A stretch of 64,000 nt of DNA from Ahrensia marina (GTDB lineage: Bacteria; Pseudomonadota; Alphaproteobacteria; Rhizobiales; Rhizobiaceae). The stretch spans positions 56,772 to 120,771 of the forward strand of contig NZ_JXMU01000014.1 in the NCBI RefSeq assembly GCF_001293565.1, read 5' to 3'. The translations under genes and the position numbers were made by a program. The notes beneath the pieces were generated by a model. It had not been told where the DNA came from. It did no database searches and saw only the letters and a list, made by a program, of their open reading frames with translations. Shown here in pieces: positions 56,770 through 64,000 of this stretch. Position 1 is the first letter of the stretch; the number at the start of each line of letters is the position of its first letter.

Positions 56770-57408
56770 ATGGACTGGTTTCTTCCCTTTTTGCCCGGCT
56801 TTATCGCCGCTTTTTCAATTCAGGCCGTGGCAGTCGCATCCCCCGGCCCAAGCGTCGCCCTTATTTTGGGGCTCGCATTATCGCAGGGGCGGCTTGCGGC
56901 AATAATTGCTTCGCTTGGCATCGCGCTCGGCTCCAGCATGATCGCAACCGCCACCATTTTGGGCCTCGGCTTGGTGATGGAACAGGTGGCGTGGCTGTCC
57001 ACAGTGCTGCGCTTTATCGGCGCTGCCTATCTGCTGTGGCTGGCATATCAGGCGTGGCGAAAAGCAATTGCGCCGCCGCAGGTAAAAGTGGCTGATGTCA
57101 GCAGCAAAACCAATTTATACGCTGCCTTTATCAAAGGGTTCTCGATACAGATCACCAATCCAAAGGCGATTGTCTTCTGGATGGCGATCGCAACAGTCGG
57201 CGCAACCAATGGCGCGCCTGTACCGGTCATTATGCTGTTTGTCGCAACGGCTTTCACAGTCTCACTTGGCGGCCACGGCCTTTACGCCTTGCTGCTGTCC
57301 TCGTTTCCGTTCCGTCTTGCCTATGACAAGGCACGGCGCTGGATTGAAGCGGCAATTGGCGGATTTTTAGCCTATGTTGCTTTTCGCCTCGTGACTGAAA
57401 AAGTTTAA
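56770..57408 (+). CDS. LysE-family amino-acid exporter
   Basis: 212 residues, six transmembrane helices; ASPGPSVALILGLALSQGR is the LysE/RhtB signature near residue 20. Exports amino acids or homoserine lactones; substrate unknown. Starts 59 bp after fba. Confidence 0.9.
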   Translation: MDWFLPFLPGFIAAFSIQAVAVASPGPSVALILGLALSQGRLAAIIASLGIALGSSMIATATILGLGLVMEQVAWLSTVLRFIGAAYLLWLAYQAWRKAIAPPQVKVADVSSKTNLYAAFIKGFSIQITNPKAIVFWMAIATVGATNGAPVPVIMLFVATAFTVSLGGHGLYALLLSSFPFRLAYDKARRWIEAAIGGFLAYVAFRLVTEKV

Positions 57409-57436
57409 AACACGTCCTATATAAAACTGAGACGAA

Positions 57437-57464
57437 ACGCCCGTAGCATTGATGCGGGCTTTTT
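57437..57464 (+). terminator. Terminator of lysE-like gene
   Basis: GCCCG / CGGGC arms with an inner GCAT/ATGC, followed by TTTTT. Confidence 0.88.
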
Positions 57465-57506
57465 GCTTTATGAAGCAGGATACCAAACAGCGCGCCGGAT
57501 CTACCC

Positions 57507-58229
57507 ATGTCGAACACCCGATCATCTCTTCTAAGCTGGCTTATGTTTCCGGTCTATGCGTGGCAGGGCATACAATTGCGCAGACGCATCGAGCGCCTGC
57601 TTCCTGCTTACTTGCCCCATAGCGGCCAGTTGGGTGACGGTAATCCTGCTTATAAAATATTGACCCTCGGTGACAGCACTGTTGCCAGTGTGGGCATGGA
57701 CAAGCTGGAACATACGCTGACTTTCAACATTGCAAAAGCCGTGCATGACAAGACCAACAAAAGCGTTGCATGGCGCTCGGCAGGCGGCAATTCGGCCACC
57801 GCGGATCAAGTGCGTGATTATATTCTGCCCCATATTGAGGAACGCGATTTTACCCATGTGGTTATCGCCGTCGGCACCAATGACATGAAGAATTTTCACG
57901 CAATCCCGACATTCAAGAAGAATTTCGGCACACTGCTTTATGCGGTGCGCACACGCTTTCCAGGAGCAAAAATCATCTGGACACCGGTTGCCGACATGAC
58001 CAAATTTCCCGCATTGCCGAACGGGCTCGCCAAAGTGCTCAGTTACCGCGCTGACTTAATTAATGCCAAGGGCAAGCAATTATGCGCCGAGCGCGGCGCA
58101 ATATATTCCGAACCAATCCCCATTGAGGATGTCGCGGGCTTTGCCCGTGACGGTTTCCATGCAGGACCGGACGGATATAAAACGTTCGGAGAGCATTTAA
58201 GCGGTTATATCCTCGGCGGAAAACCTTAA
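57507..58229 (+). CDS. SGNH/GDSL-family hydrolase
   Basis: 240 residues. Catalytic block I LTLGDSTVA (Ser), GGNSA (Asn/Gly oxyanion region), AVGTNDMKN (block III), and the Asp-His pair in DGFHAGPDGY. Probably an esterase or lipase-like acyl hydrolase. Convergent with the FAD gene. Confidence 0.88.
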   Translation: MSNTRSSLLSWLMFPVYAWQGIQLRRRIERLLPAYLPHSGQLGDGNPAYKILTLGDSTVASVGMDKLEHTLTFNIAKAVHDKTNKSVAWRSAGGNSATADQVRDYILPHIEERDFTHVVIAVGTNDMKNFHAIPTFKKNFGTLLYAVRTRFPGAKIIWTPVADMTKFPALPNGLAKVLSYRADLINAKGKQLCAERGAIYSEPIPIEDVAGFARDGFHAGPDGYKTFGEHLSGYILGGKP

Positions 58230-58255
58230 AGCATGTCAGGAAAAGCAGATACGCT

Positions 58256-59542
58256 CTAAAGCATGCGCTCCATATTATCGCGAAGATTATACCAGTGCAT
58301 CGCGGCACGAACGCCGATCCCGTGAAAACGGTGGAACGGATAGCCGCTGATTTTTGTCACCGGCAGCGCCAGTTCATCCTCACGTGCGCCCAGAATATGC
58401 GCCGCCATCGCACGCCCGACAACACCGCTCATCGCAACGCCGCGCCCGTTATAGCCAAGCCCCGCCAGCACGCCTTCTGCGGGACTGTGCAGATGCGGCA
58501 TGAAATCGCGCGTCACGGCAATGCGTCCGCCCCAGCGATGCGTCCACTTGATGCCTTCAAGCTGCGGAAACAATGTCACCGTCTCACGCGCAACACGTTG
58601 ATATTGCGGCCCATCCTTGAAGCTGTCACTCTGGCCCAGGCTGCCGAGCAAAAAACGCCCAGCAACATCAAAACGGCCATAATAAATCGTGCGGCGTGAA
58701 TCGGCGAATGTTTCGCCATTTTTCAGCATGGATTTGCGTATCTCTTCAGGCACGATTTCCGTTGCCATTTGAATACTGATAACGGGCACCACGCTTTCTT
58801 TCAGCCCCGGCCACAGATTGTCCGTATAGCCATTAGTCGCCAGCACCACTTTGGACGCGCGGACGCTGCCCTGTGCTGTTTTTGCAATCCAGTCATCGCC
58901 TGATTTTTCAAGTGACGTCACACGGCTTTCACCGAACACTTTGACACCGGCGCCAAGCGCCGCTTTTAAAAGTCCGCGCGCATAAGACAAAGGCTGCACA
59001 CATCCGCCCGCAGGCATAAATGCCCCCATTTCATAGGCGGTTGATCCCAGCCGTTCGTGCAAATCGCCCGTCTCAAGAACGCTGATATCAGCGCCCGCAC
59101 GCCGCCAGCTTTCGCATTGCTTTTCGAATTTGATTGCCGCGCCTTTGAAATGCGCGGTACGTATCCAGCCGTTTTGCCGCGCTTCGCAATCAATGCGATA
59201 TTTCTTCACCATCGCAAAAATATCATCGGCCGATGCCAAAGCCGCCTGCACCAGCCGTTCGCCTGCGCCCTGCCCGATCATGCGGTAAACATAGTCGGGC
59301 GAATGCACCGGCAAAAGCGGATTGACCTGCCCGCCATTACGCCCGGAAGCGCCCCATCCGGGCGCTTCGGAATCCAGCACCGCGCAGGAGATGCCCGCCT
59401 CTGCCAAAGTCAGCGCTGCGGTGAGCCCCGTAAATCCGGCCCCGACAATCACCACATCGCAGCTTAAATCATCGCCAAGCGGCGGCACCTGCGGCGCGTC
59501 ATTGGCCGTATCGAACCATAGCGAAGGCGGAAAGTCTGTCAC
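58256..59542 (-). CDS. FAD-dependent amine/amino-acid oxidase (DadA/PuuB-like)
   Basis: 428 residues. FAD-binding DVVIVGAGFTGLTAALTLAEAG at the N-terminus, and GLGYNGRGVAMSGVVGRAMA near the C-terminus as in glycine/gamma-glutamylputrescine oxidases. Oxidises an amine or amino acid to an imine. 17 bp after the aminotransferase gene, so a two-gene catabolic operon. Confidence 0.87.
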   Translation of the reverse strand: MTDFPPSLWFDTANDAPQVPPLGDDLSCDVVIVGAGFTGLTAALTLAEAGISCAVLDSEAPGWGASGRNGGQVNPLLPVHSPDYVYRMIGQGAGERLVQAALASADDIFAMVKKYRIDCEARQNGWIRTAHFKGAAIKFEKQCESWRRAGADISVLETGDLHERLGSTAYEMGAFMPAGGCVQPLSYARGLLKAALGAGVKVFGESRVTSLEKSGDDWIAKTAQGSVRASKVVLATNGYTDNLWPGLKESVVPVISIQMATEIVPEEIRKSMLKNGETFADSRRTIYYGRFDVAGRFLLGSLGQSDSFKDGPQYQRVARETVTLFPQLEGIKWTHRWGGRIAVTRDFMPHLHSPAEGVLAGLGYNGRGVAMSGVVGRAMAAHILGAREDELALPVTKISGYPFHRFHGIGVRAAMHWYNLRDNMERML

Positions 59543-59558
59543 ATTACGCCCGTTGCAC

Positions 59559-60947
59559 TTACGCGCCTACAACCCGCGTCAGCGCGCCGTCCACCGCGTG
59601 GATGATCTCGTCAATATCCGATTTGGATGCGATCAAAGCGGGCGAGAAGCACAGCGTATTGTTAAAGCCTTTGAGCGAACGGTTCGTCGCGCCGATAATC
59701 ACCGCATTTTCCTTCATACAATCGGCAACAACGGCCTGCGCCACGCTTTCCGGCACCGGTTCCTTGGTGTCACGGTCGGTTACAAGTTCCGCGCCAAGGA
59801 ACAGCCCCTTGCCACGCACATCGCCAATCAGCTGATGCTTGCCTTTCAGCACTTCAAGCTGCTCCAGCATATATTCGCCCATCTTGGTGGTGTTTTCCAA
59901 GAGGTTCTCGTCTTCCAGAATACGCATATTCTCGATCGCCGCCGCCGGACCGGCCGTGCAGCCGCCAAAGGTGGAAATATCGCGGAAATAGTTCAGCGGT
60001 TCGTCGGCATTGGATTTAAACTCGTTAAACACCTCTTCGGTGGTCACCGTACAGGAGATCGCCGCATAGCCGGAGGCAACGCCCTTCGCCATCGTCACAA
60101 TGTCCGGCTTGACGCCATATTGCTGATAGCCGAACCAAGTGCCCGTGCGGCCCATGCCGCAGACCACTTCGTCGATGATCAAAAGCACATCATATTTCTT
60201 GCAGATTTCCTGCACGCGGTCCCAATATCCTTGCGGTGGCACAATCACGCCGCCGCCTGCTGTCACCGGCTCAAGGATAAGCCCGCCCACCGTGTCCGCG
60301 CCCTCGCGCAGAATCACTTCTTCAATCGCACTGGCCGCGCGGATGCCGTAATCATCCACATCGCCCCACTGCGAACGGTATTCAAGACAATGCGGCACGG
60401 GAATAAAGCCCGGCGTATAAGGACCGTAAAGATCGCGGCGCTCGTCCTGCCCGCCTGATGATAGAGCGGTGATGGTAGTGCCGTGATAATCGCGCTCGCG
60501 GTAAAGGATTTTATGCTTTTTGCCGCCATATTTCTGATGCGCGATCTGGCGCACGAATTTATAGGCTTTCTCGTTCGCCTCGGAGCCGGAATTGGAATAA
60601 TAAACGCGGCTCATGCCCGGCATTTTGTCGATCAGCATTTCGGCGAAAGTTGCGCCAGGAATAGAGCCGGTTGTGCCGCCAAAGAAATTCATTTTCACAA
60701 GCTGGTCGCGCACCGCATCGGCAATTGTCTCGCGCCCGTAGCCCACATTGACGGTCCATACACCGCCCGACACCGCATCCAGATGCTCGCGCCCCGCCTG
60801 GTTCCACACGCGCAGGCCTTTGCCCTCGATGATCATCAGCGGGTCGACAGTCTCGAACTTCTTGTGCTGGCTTAAATGATGCCAGATATGGGCTTTATCA
60901 GCCTCGACGACGGATGTGTAATCATTGATATTTGTTGGCTTGTTCAT
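59559..60947 (-). CDS. tpa: Taurine-pyruvate aminotransferase-like class III aminotransferase
   Basis: 462 residues. Class III PLP enzyme with the Schiff-base Lys in MAKGVASGYA, LIIDEVVCGMGRTG, and the family stretches LDAVSGGVWTVNVGYGRE and NYFRDISTFGGCTAGPAA, which I recall from characterised Tpa enzymes. Would transfer the amino group of taurine to pyruvate giving sulfoacetaldehyde. No xsc or taurine transporter is in the window, so a related omega-amino acid substrate remains possible. Confidence 0.78.
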   Translation of the reverse strand: MNKPTNINDYTSVVEADKAHIWHHLSQHKKFETVDPLMIIEGKGLRVWNQAGREHLDAVSGGVWTVNVGYGRETIADAVRDQLVKMNFFGGTTGSIPGATFAEMLIDKMPGMSRVYYSNSGSEANEKAYKFVRQIAHQKYGGKKHKILYRERDYHGTTITALSSGGQDERRDLYGPYTPGFIPVPHCLEYRSQWGDVDDYGIRAASAIEEVILREGADTVGGLILEPVTAGGGVIVPPQGYWDRVQEICKKYDVLLIIDEVVCGMGRTGTWFGYQQYGVKPDIVTMAKGVASGYAAISCTVTTEEVFNEFKSNADEPLNYFRDISTFGGCTAGPAAAIENMRILEDENLLENTTKMGEYMLEQLEVLKGKHQLIGDVRGKGLFLGAELVTDRDTKEPVPESVAQAVVADCMKENAVIIGATNRSLKGFNNTLCFSPALIASKSDIDEIIHAVDGALTRVVGA

Positions 60948-61141
60948 GCGTAAGTCTCCCGTGACCGCAGGCTTGGCTGCGGAGCGAAAATTGATACATG
61001 AGCATCATGCTAAAACAAGCGAAAGGTTTAGGTCCAGATTTTTTATGAATGGGGACCAGATGAGTGATGCGATAAATGTCATATCTTGTGAAAAGGTAGC
61101 AACAAATATTTTAAAACGGTTCAAAATCGTTGAGACTGTAG

Positions 61142-61169
61142 TTGACCTAACGAAATGGTTGCTTAAAAT
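61142..61169 (+). promoter_or_regulatory. Retron promoter
   Basis: TTGACC (61142-61147), 16-nt spacer, TAAAAT (61164-61169). The start of transcription would fall at about 61172-61177, on the a1 arm of the retron RNA, which agrees with the ncRNA call. Confidence 0.7.
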
Positions 61170-61171
61170 AA

Positions 61172-61328
61172 TGGTACTTACGCGAATGGCCTCTGGCCTT
61201 GTCTGGTGCTTCGCCAGACTTTCTAAAATTGGACTTTTCTTGGGCGGCTCCAAGGAGCGAAGGAACTTATCCTTCACGCTCCGCTGTCTAAGTTCCTTCG
61301 CTCCTTGGAGCCTTAGGTAAGTGCACCA
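61172..61328 (+). ncRNA. Retron msr-msd RNA
   Basis: The a1 arm (61172-61181, TGGTACTTAC) pairs with a2 (61317-61328, GTAAGTGCACCA) apart from a 2-nt bulge. The G at 61182 directly after a1 is the predicted 2'-5' branch point, as in Eco1 (TTAGCG there, TTACGCG here). msr hairpins: GGCC-TCT-GGCC (61188-61198) and GTCTGG/CCAGAC (61201-61219). msd: a perfect 24-bp stem, 61246-61269 with 61289-61312, 19-nt loop. The RT would copy the msd into msDNA. Ends are approximate. Confidence 0.88.
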
Positions 61329-61357
61329 AAGCTCAGACATACCTGAGATTTACGATC

Positions 61358-61388
61358 TCGTGGATATGAATAATATTCATATCCACGA
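61358..61388 (+). repeat. Perfect 14-bp palindrome over the retron effector start
   Basis: 61358-61371 is the exact complement of 61375-61388 with a 3-nt AAT loop; the ATG at 61366 lies inside the 5' arm. As RNA it would hide the start codon; as DNA it could be an operator. Confidence 0.85.
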
Positions 61389-62301
61389 TCCCAATCTTTC
61401 ATTTTTTGTGTGCGGCGGCCCAGAAGATGTGAAGTCGACTTCATGTATATCGTATCGCGATGCTTTCCTAAAAACGCTCCATAAATCGAAGCATAAGGAT
61501 GCACACATTCTTATTGCAGAACAGTTGAAACCACACTTCCCCAATGGCAACTACGAAGATTTATTGAGTTTTGAGATCGAAATTGCCTCAATTTCAAAGC
61601 TAGTAGTTTTGTTTTGTGAGAGCTTTGGTAGTGCAACGGAACTTGGCACCTTTTCGTCCAACGATGCAATTGCTGATCGATTATTGATCTTTGTTGATGA
61701 TATAAATCATTCGGATAACTCCTATATTAAACTAGGACCTTTCCGGTCACTGGTACGCAAATACTCAGAATCTCATATTTGTGTGATGCAAACAAATGAT
61801 CTGAACACTCCCATAAATAACCATGTCGCAGACCTAACTAATTTGGATCAAAAAGAGTTTGTTATTATGGTTGATTCAGCAATCAATAGAAGATTACCTC
61901 AGGTAGATAAATTATTTGAAAGAAGCTCCTTCAACCCCCAAAAAGTTGGTCATGTCATACGGCTTATCTGCGGACTAATTCAATTTTATGGTGCACTGAC
62001 AATTCATGAAATACAGCTTTTACTTGAAGAGTTTAAAGTCGAGGAGAATTTTGTTAACCGTGCATCTGATCTTTCTTTATGTGCGCAGATGGTAGGCTGG
62101 ATTGATCAAGTTCGCGGACCAGGTGAGAATTATTATGTTCCAAAACTAGAAAAAAAGGCCGTAAGCTTTCCATTTAAAAAGGGTGCCACATTTTCCCACA
62201 CTCAAATACAACCCTTGATTAGAGATCACTATAAGAAGGCAGATAATGAGCGCTTTAGGATAATTGCTAAAGCAGAGGCGGAGATTTCTAGTTATGAGTA
62301 A
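61366..62301 (+). CDS. Retron effector, nucleoside deoxyribosyltransferase-like (type II)
   Basis: 311 residues from the ATG at 61366. N-terminal NDT-like domain: LSFFVCGGPED, AHILIAEQLKPHF, LLSFEIEIASISKLVVLF, CESFGSATELGTFSS (putative catalytic Glu92) and LIFVDDINHSDNSYIKLGPFR. The order matches the Eco1/Ec86 retron effector as I remember it (FLCGGD, YPEDLF, SFTELGAFSNN, SFINYGPVR). C-terminal about 120 residues look like a winged-helix region (VIRLICGLIQFYGALTIHE). It lies between msr-msd and the RT, the type II order; RT start overlaps it by 8 bp. GTG at 61321 lies in a2 and is disfavoured. Low G+C relative to neighbours. Confidence 0.85.
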   Translation: MNNIHIHDPNLSFFVCGGPEDVKSTSCISYRDAFLKTLHKSKHKDAHILIAEQLKPHFPNGNYEDLLSFEIEIASISKLVVLFCESFGSATELGTFSSNDAIADRLLIFVDDINHSDNSYIKLGPFRSLVRKYSESHICVMQTNDLNTPINNHVADLTNLDQKEFVIMVDSAINRRLPQVDKLFERSSFNPQKVGHVIRLICGLIQFYGALTIHEIQLLLEEFKVEENFVNRASDLSLCAQMVGWIDQVRGPGENYYVPKLEKKAVSFPFKKGATFSHTQIQPLIRDHYKKADNERFRIIAKAEAEISSYE

Positions 62302-63262
62302 AATCATTCGAGATTTAGTTTTAGAAACTGGAATTTCAGCATCCACGCTACAAGTGATTATTAATTCAGCTCCAGAAAGCTACAAAGTATTTTCGATTCC
62401 AAAAAAGACAGGCGGAACGCGGATAATCGCTCAGCCCTCTAAGCAACTAAAAATTATTCAGAGAGCGCTGATAGAAGTGCTTCTTCACGATTTTCCAATT
62501 CATGAGGCTGCTAAAGCTTATGTCAAGGGTAGTTCTATTAGAGTAAATGCGGATCAGCACGCTGGTTCACAGCCTATACAAAAATATGATTTTTCCGATT
62601 TCTTTCCTTCAATAACAAGTTCAGATTGGCGTAAGTACTGCGATCACAACCAAGTAAACTTAAGTACAGCCGATTTGCATTTATGTACTAAAATTTTGTT
62701 TCGCCGCGCTCACGGGGAACGAACTTTACGCCTCTCAATTGGTGCACCAACATCGCCAATATTATCCAATATTCTTATGTTCGATTTCGATAAAAAAATT
62801 TCAGAGAAGTTAGCGGGCGATGAAGTCAAGTATACGCGTTATGCCGATGATCTCACCTTTTCAGCACCTAAGACCGGATACTTAAATGCGGTACCTCGCG
62901 CCCTCCGCGAGTGTATTCAGGAAATACAATTTCCAACCTTAAAATTGAACGCTAAAAAAACTGCTAAAATCACAGCCAAGCATCGCAGAATTGTGACAGG
63001 CTTGACGCTGGCGAATGACGGAAGAGTTACAATCGGACGTGACAAAAAACGCTTGATAAGATCGAAAGTGCACAAGTTTAAGTTAGGTCAATTAGATCGC
63101 TTGGCATTGGATAAATTAACAGGTGAACTAGCATATATTAATGCCGTAGAACCCGAGTACATCAGTGTACTTAAGCGAGTATATGGAGACGAATGTATCA
63201 GTAAGATCACTCGTAATAAACCTCTAAGAAAATATACTCCACCTTCACGAAATGGATCCTAG
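62294..63262 (+). CDS. Retron reverse transcriptase
   Basis: 322 residues from ATG 62294. Motifs in order: FSIPKKTGGTRIIAQP (region 1), NADQH (85-89, matching the retron-specific NAxxH), KYDFSDFFPSI (97-107, catalytic Asp), SIGAPTSPILSN, YADD (183-186), KLNAKKT and VTG (234-236, retron region Y). It reads the msr-msd RNA to make msDNA primed from the branch G. Start chosen for the 8-bp overlap with the effector; a longer frame to 62264 is open. The stop lies within a palindromic repeat. Confidence 0.94.
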   Translation: MSKIIRDLVLETGISASTLQVIINSAPESYKVFSIPKKTGGTRIIAQPSKQLKIIQRALIEVLLHDFPIHEAAKAYVKGSSIRVNADQHAGSQPIQKYDFSDFFPSITSSDWRKYCDHNQVNLSTADLHLCTKILFRRAHGERTLRLSIGAPTSPILSNILMFDFDKKISEKLAGDEVKYTRYADDLTFSAPKTGYLNAVPRALRECIQEIQFPTLKLNAKKTAKITAKHRRIVTGLTLANDGRVTIGRDKKRLIRSKVHKFKLGQLDRLALDKLTGELAYINAVEPEYISVLKRVYGDECISKITRNKPLRKYTPPSRNGS

Positions 63263-63298
63263 GCTCAAGGCCTAGGATGACGACAGTGTGGGGCGAAG
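63252..63298 (+). repeat. Palindromic repeat, copy 1
   Basis: ATGG then a 9-bp stem ATCCTAGGC / GCCTAGGAT with 5-nt loop TCAAG, then GACGA-GTGTGGGGCGAA. It includes the RT stop codon. The stem differs from copies 2 and 3 but pairing is kept. Confidence 0.85.
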
Positions 63299-63335
63299 CT
63301 TAGAGCATTTCAACAATAAGCTACCAAAGCACACA

Positions 63336-63374
63336 CCACCCTCCGTCATTCCTGTGCTTGTCACAGGAATCCAT
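63336..63374 (-). repeat. Palindromic repeat, copy 2 (inverted)
   Basis: Inverted copy with stem ATTCCTGTG / CACAGGAAT and a 5-nt loop; flanks ATGG and TGACGGAGGGTGG on the minus strand. 29 bp from the GIY-YIG stop. Confidence 0.85.
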
Positions 63375-63402
63375 AGCGGGATGTTGGCGATTGGCATGGT
63401 CT

Positions 63403-63693
63403 TCAAAGAAGCCAAGACTTTAGATTGTCCAAATCCGGATTGATTTCTTCAATGGCGTTGATTTTCCATTGACGTGGCCACTTCTTGATCGTTTTCTCAC
63501 GCGTGATCGCGGTGGTAACGAGCTCATATTCCTCATACCAAACCAGACGTTTAACATTATATTTCGCGGTAAATTGTGATCCAATCCCGTGTTCATGTTC
63601 AAGAAGCCGTCGTGCGAGATCGCTTGTCACACCTGTATAGAGCGTGCCATTTTTCCTTGATGCAAGAATGTAGACGTAACCTTTGCGCTTCAT
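63403..63693 (-). CDS. GIY-YIG domain endonuclease (URI/UPF0213-like)
   Basis: 96 residues: YVYILASRKNGTLYTGVTSDLARRLLEHE gives the GIY-YIG motif (YVY..LYTG), catalytic Arg and the following Glu in REKTIKKWPR. The small stand-alone type; often found beside intergenic repeats in alphaproteobacteria. Repeats of one family lie on both sides. Confidence 0.92.
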   Translation of the reverse strand: MKRKGYVYILASRKNGTLYTGVTSDLARRLLEHEHGIGSQFTAKYNVKRLVWYEEYELVTTAITREKTIKKWPRQWKINAIEEINPDLDNLKSWLL

Positions 63694-63710
63694 CCTGAGA
63701 CTTTAGCGCC

Positions 63711-63757
63711 ATGGATTCCTGTGACAAGCACAGGAATGACGAAGGTGTGGGGCGAAC
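63711..63757 (+). repeat. Palindromic repeat, copy 3
   Basis: ATGG, stem ATTCCTGTG / CACAGGAAT with loop ACAAG (63715-63737), then GACGAAGGTGTGGGGCGAAC. It is 18 bp from the GIY-YIG start and inverted relative to copy 2. Confidence 0.88.
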
Positions 63758-64000
63758 ACCGCGCCCGATCTCTCCCCTCTGCGCTGCCCGGCAGGCGTAT
63801 TGCGTAGCAATCGCCGAGAGGGAGGGAGAGAAAGCGAAAACTTGGGCTTGGCCTGCCAAGTCCTTAGTTTTTGCAAGAGAGGGGAAAAATTACAAATCAC
63901 GCATAATGCTCAACGGCAATTTCACTTGTAAAAGAGAAGGCAGGCCCCCTCTCTTATGAATTCTGAGGTTTGCTACGCAATTCCAAGAATTCATTTTCTC
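63758..64000. other. Right-end intergenic sequence
   Basis: No gene supported: open frames here on both strands are short and low-complexity (CTCTCCC and GAGGGAGGGAGAG tracts). Looks like further repeat-derived intergenic DNA; the next gene is outside. Confidence 0.5.

Noticed and set aside
59322..60458. 378-codon plus-strand open frame across the FAD and aminotransferase genes
   Set aside because: Antisense to two clear enzymes; composition His/Arg-rich as expected for a shadow frame.
59559..60947. Taurine catabolic operon
   Set aside because: No xsc, pta or taurine transporter next to the aminotransferase; tauE-like gene is 29 kb away, so only the single enzyme assignment is offered.
61005..61340. 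Minus-strand frame of 111 codons covering the retron RNA
   Set aside because: The region is explained by the promoter and msr-msd structure; the frame is interrupted in logic by the perfect hairpin and has no ribosome site.
63599..63959. Short open frames at the right end on both strands
   Set aside because: Low-complexity CTCTCCC/GAGGGAG tracts and repeat sequence, no ribosome sites.

Overview
This window looks like a chromosomal segment from an alphaproteobacterium of the order Hyphomicrobiales (Rhizobiales). The gene orders are those of Brucella/Rhizobium relatives: rluD-rpoH, purA, serC-serA, glmM-ftsH-tilS-cpoB-pal-tolB-tolA-tolR-tolQ-ybgC, ruvCAB-yebC, 5-FCL/6S RNA/zapA/DUF4164, and tkt-gap-pgk-fba. 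G+C looks moderate by eye, not the high value of soil rhizobia, so a marine or low-GC relative is possible. I cannot name the species.

Layout. 1-8.7 kb: a left-truncated pseudouridine synthase (rluD), a LysR regulator divergent from a Rid-family gene, the heat-shock sigma factor rpoH, a long Pro/Glu-repeat membrane protein behind purA, a DMT transporter and a glyoxalase-fold protein. 8.8-12.8 kb: serC-serA serine biosynthesis behind a probable serC leader RNA, then an outer-membrane beta-barrel gene. 13-23.8 kb: cell-envelope block (glmM, ftsH, tilS, complete tol-pal cluster). 23.8-33 kb: a GH5 hydrolase, a peroxiredoxin-like gene, and a ruvC-ruvA-X-Y-ruvB operon in which every junction is an ATGA overlap and two membrane-protein genes sit between ruvA and ruvB; then ocd-tauE, a soluble chemoreceptor and yebC. 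33-37.5 kb: small metabolic and signalling genes, YmdB-like phosphoesterase, 5-FCL and a probable 6S RNA.

37.7-46.3 kb is an accessory block lying between 5-FCL/6S and zapA, which are usually neighbours. It carries a class D beta-lactamase coupled to a small secreted Cys protein, a Tat-type CpdB, a Rid protein, a WYL regulator, an epimerase, a hemerythrin-like protein and an orphan PD-(D/E)XK-like protein. Two short gene-tail remnants (of cpdB and of the WYL gene) suggest an old tandem duplication of the cpdB-rid-WYL block that was later overwritten.

46.3-57 kb: zapA/DUF4164 and the central-carbon genes tkt, gap, pgk and class I fba, interrupted by small accessory genes including a transglycosylase-like protein whose two catalytic Glu are both Gln. 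57.5-61 kb: an SGNH hydrolase, an FAD amine oxidase-like gene and a taurine-pyruvate aminotransferase-like gene.

The most notable system is at 61.1-63.3 kb: an apparently complete type II (Eco1/Ec86-like) retron. A consensus-like promoter leads into an msr-msd RNA (a1/a2 complementary ends, predicted branch G, a perfect 24-bp msd stem), followed by a nucleoside-deoxyribosyltransferase-like effector and a retron reverse transcriptase with NAxxH, YADD and VTG motifs. It is AT-richer than its surroundings and abuts palindromic repeats that also flank a GIY-YIG endonuclease gene. The msr-msd, effector and RT would form one phage-defence unit.
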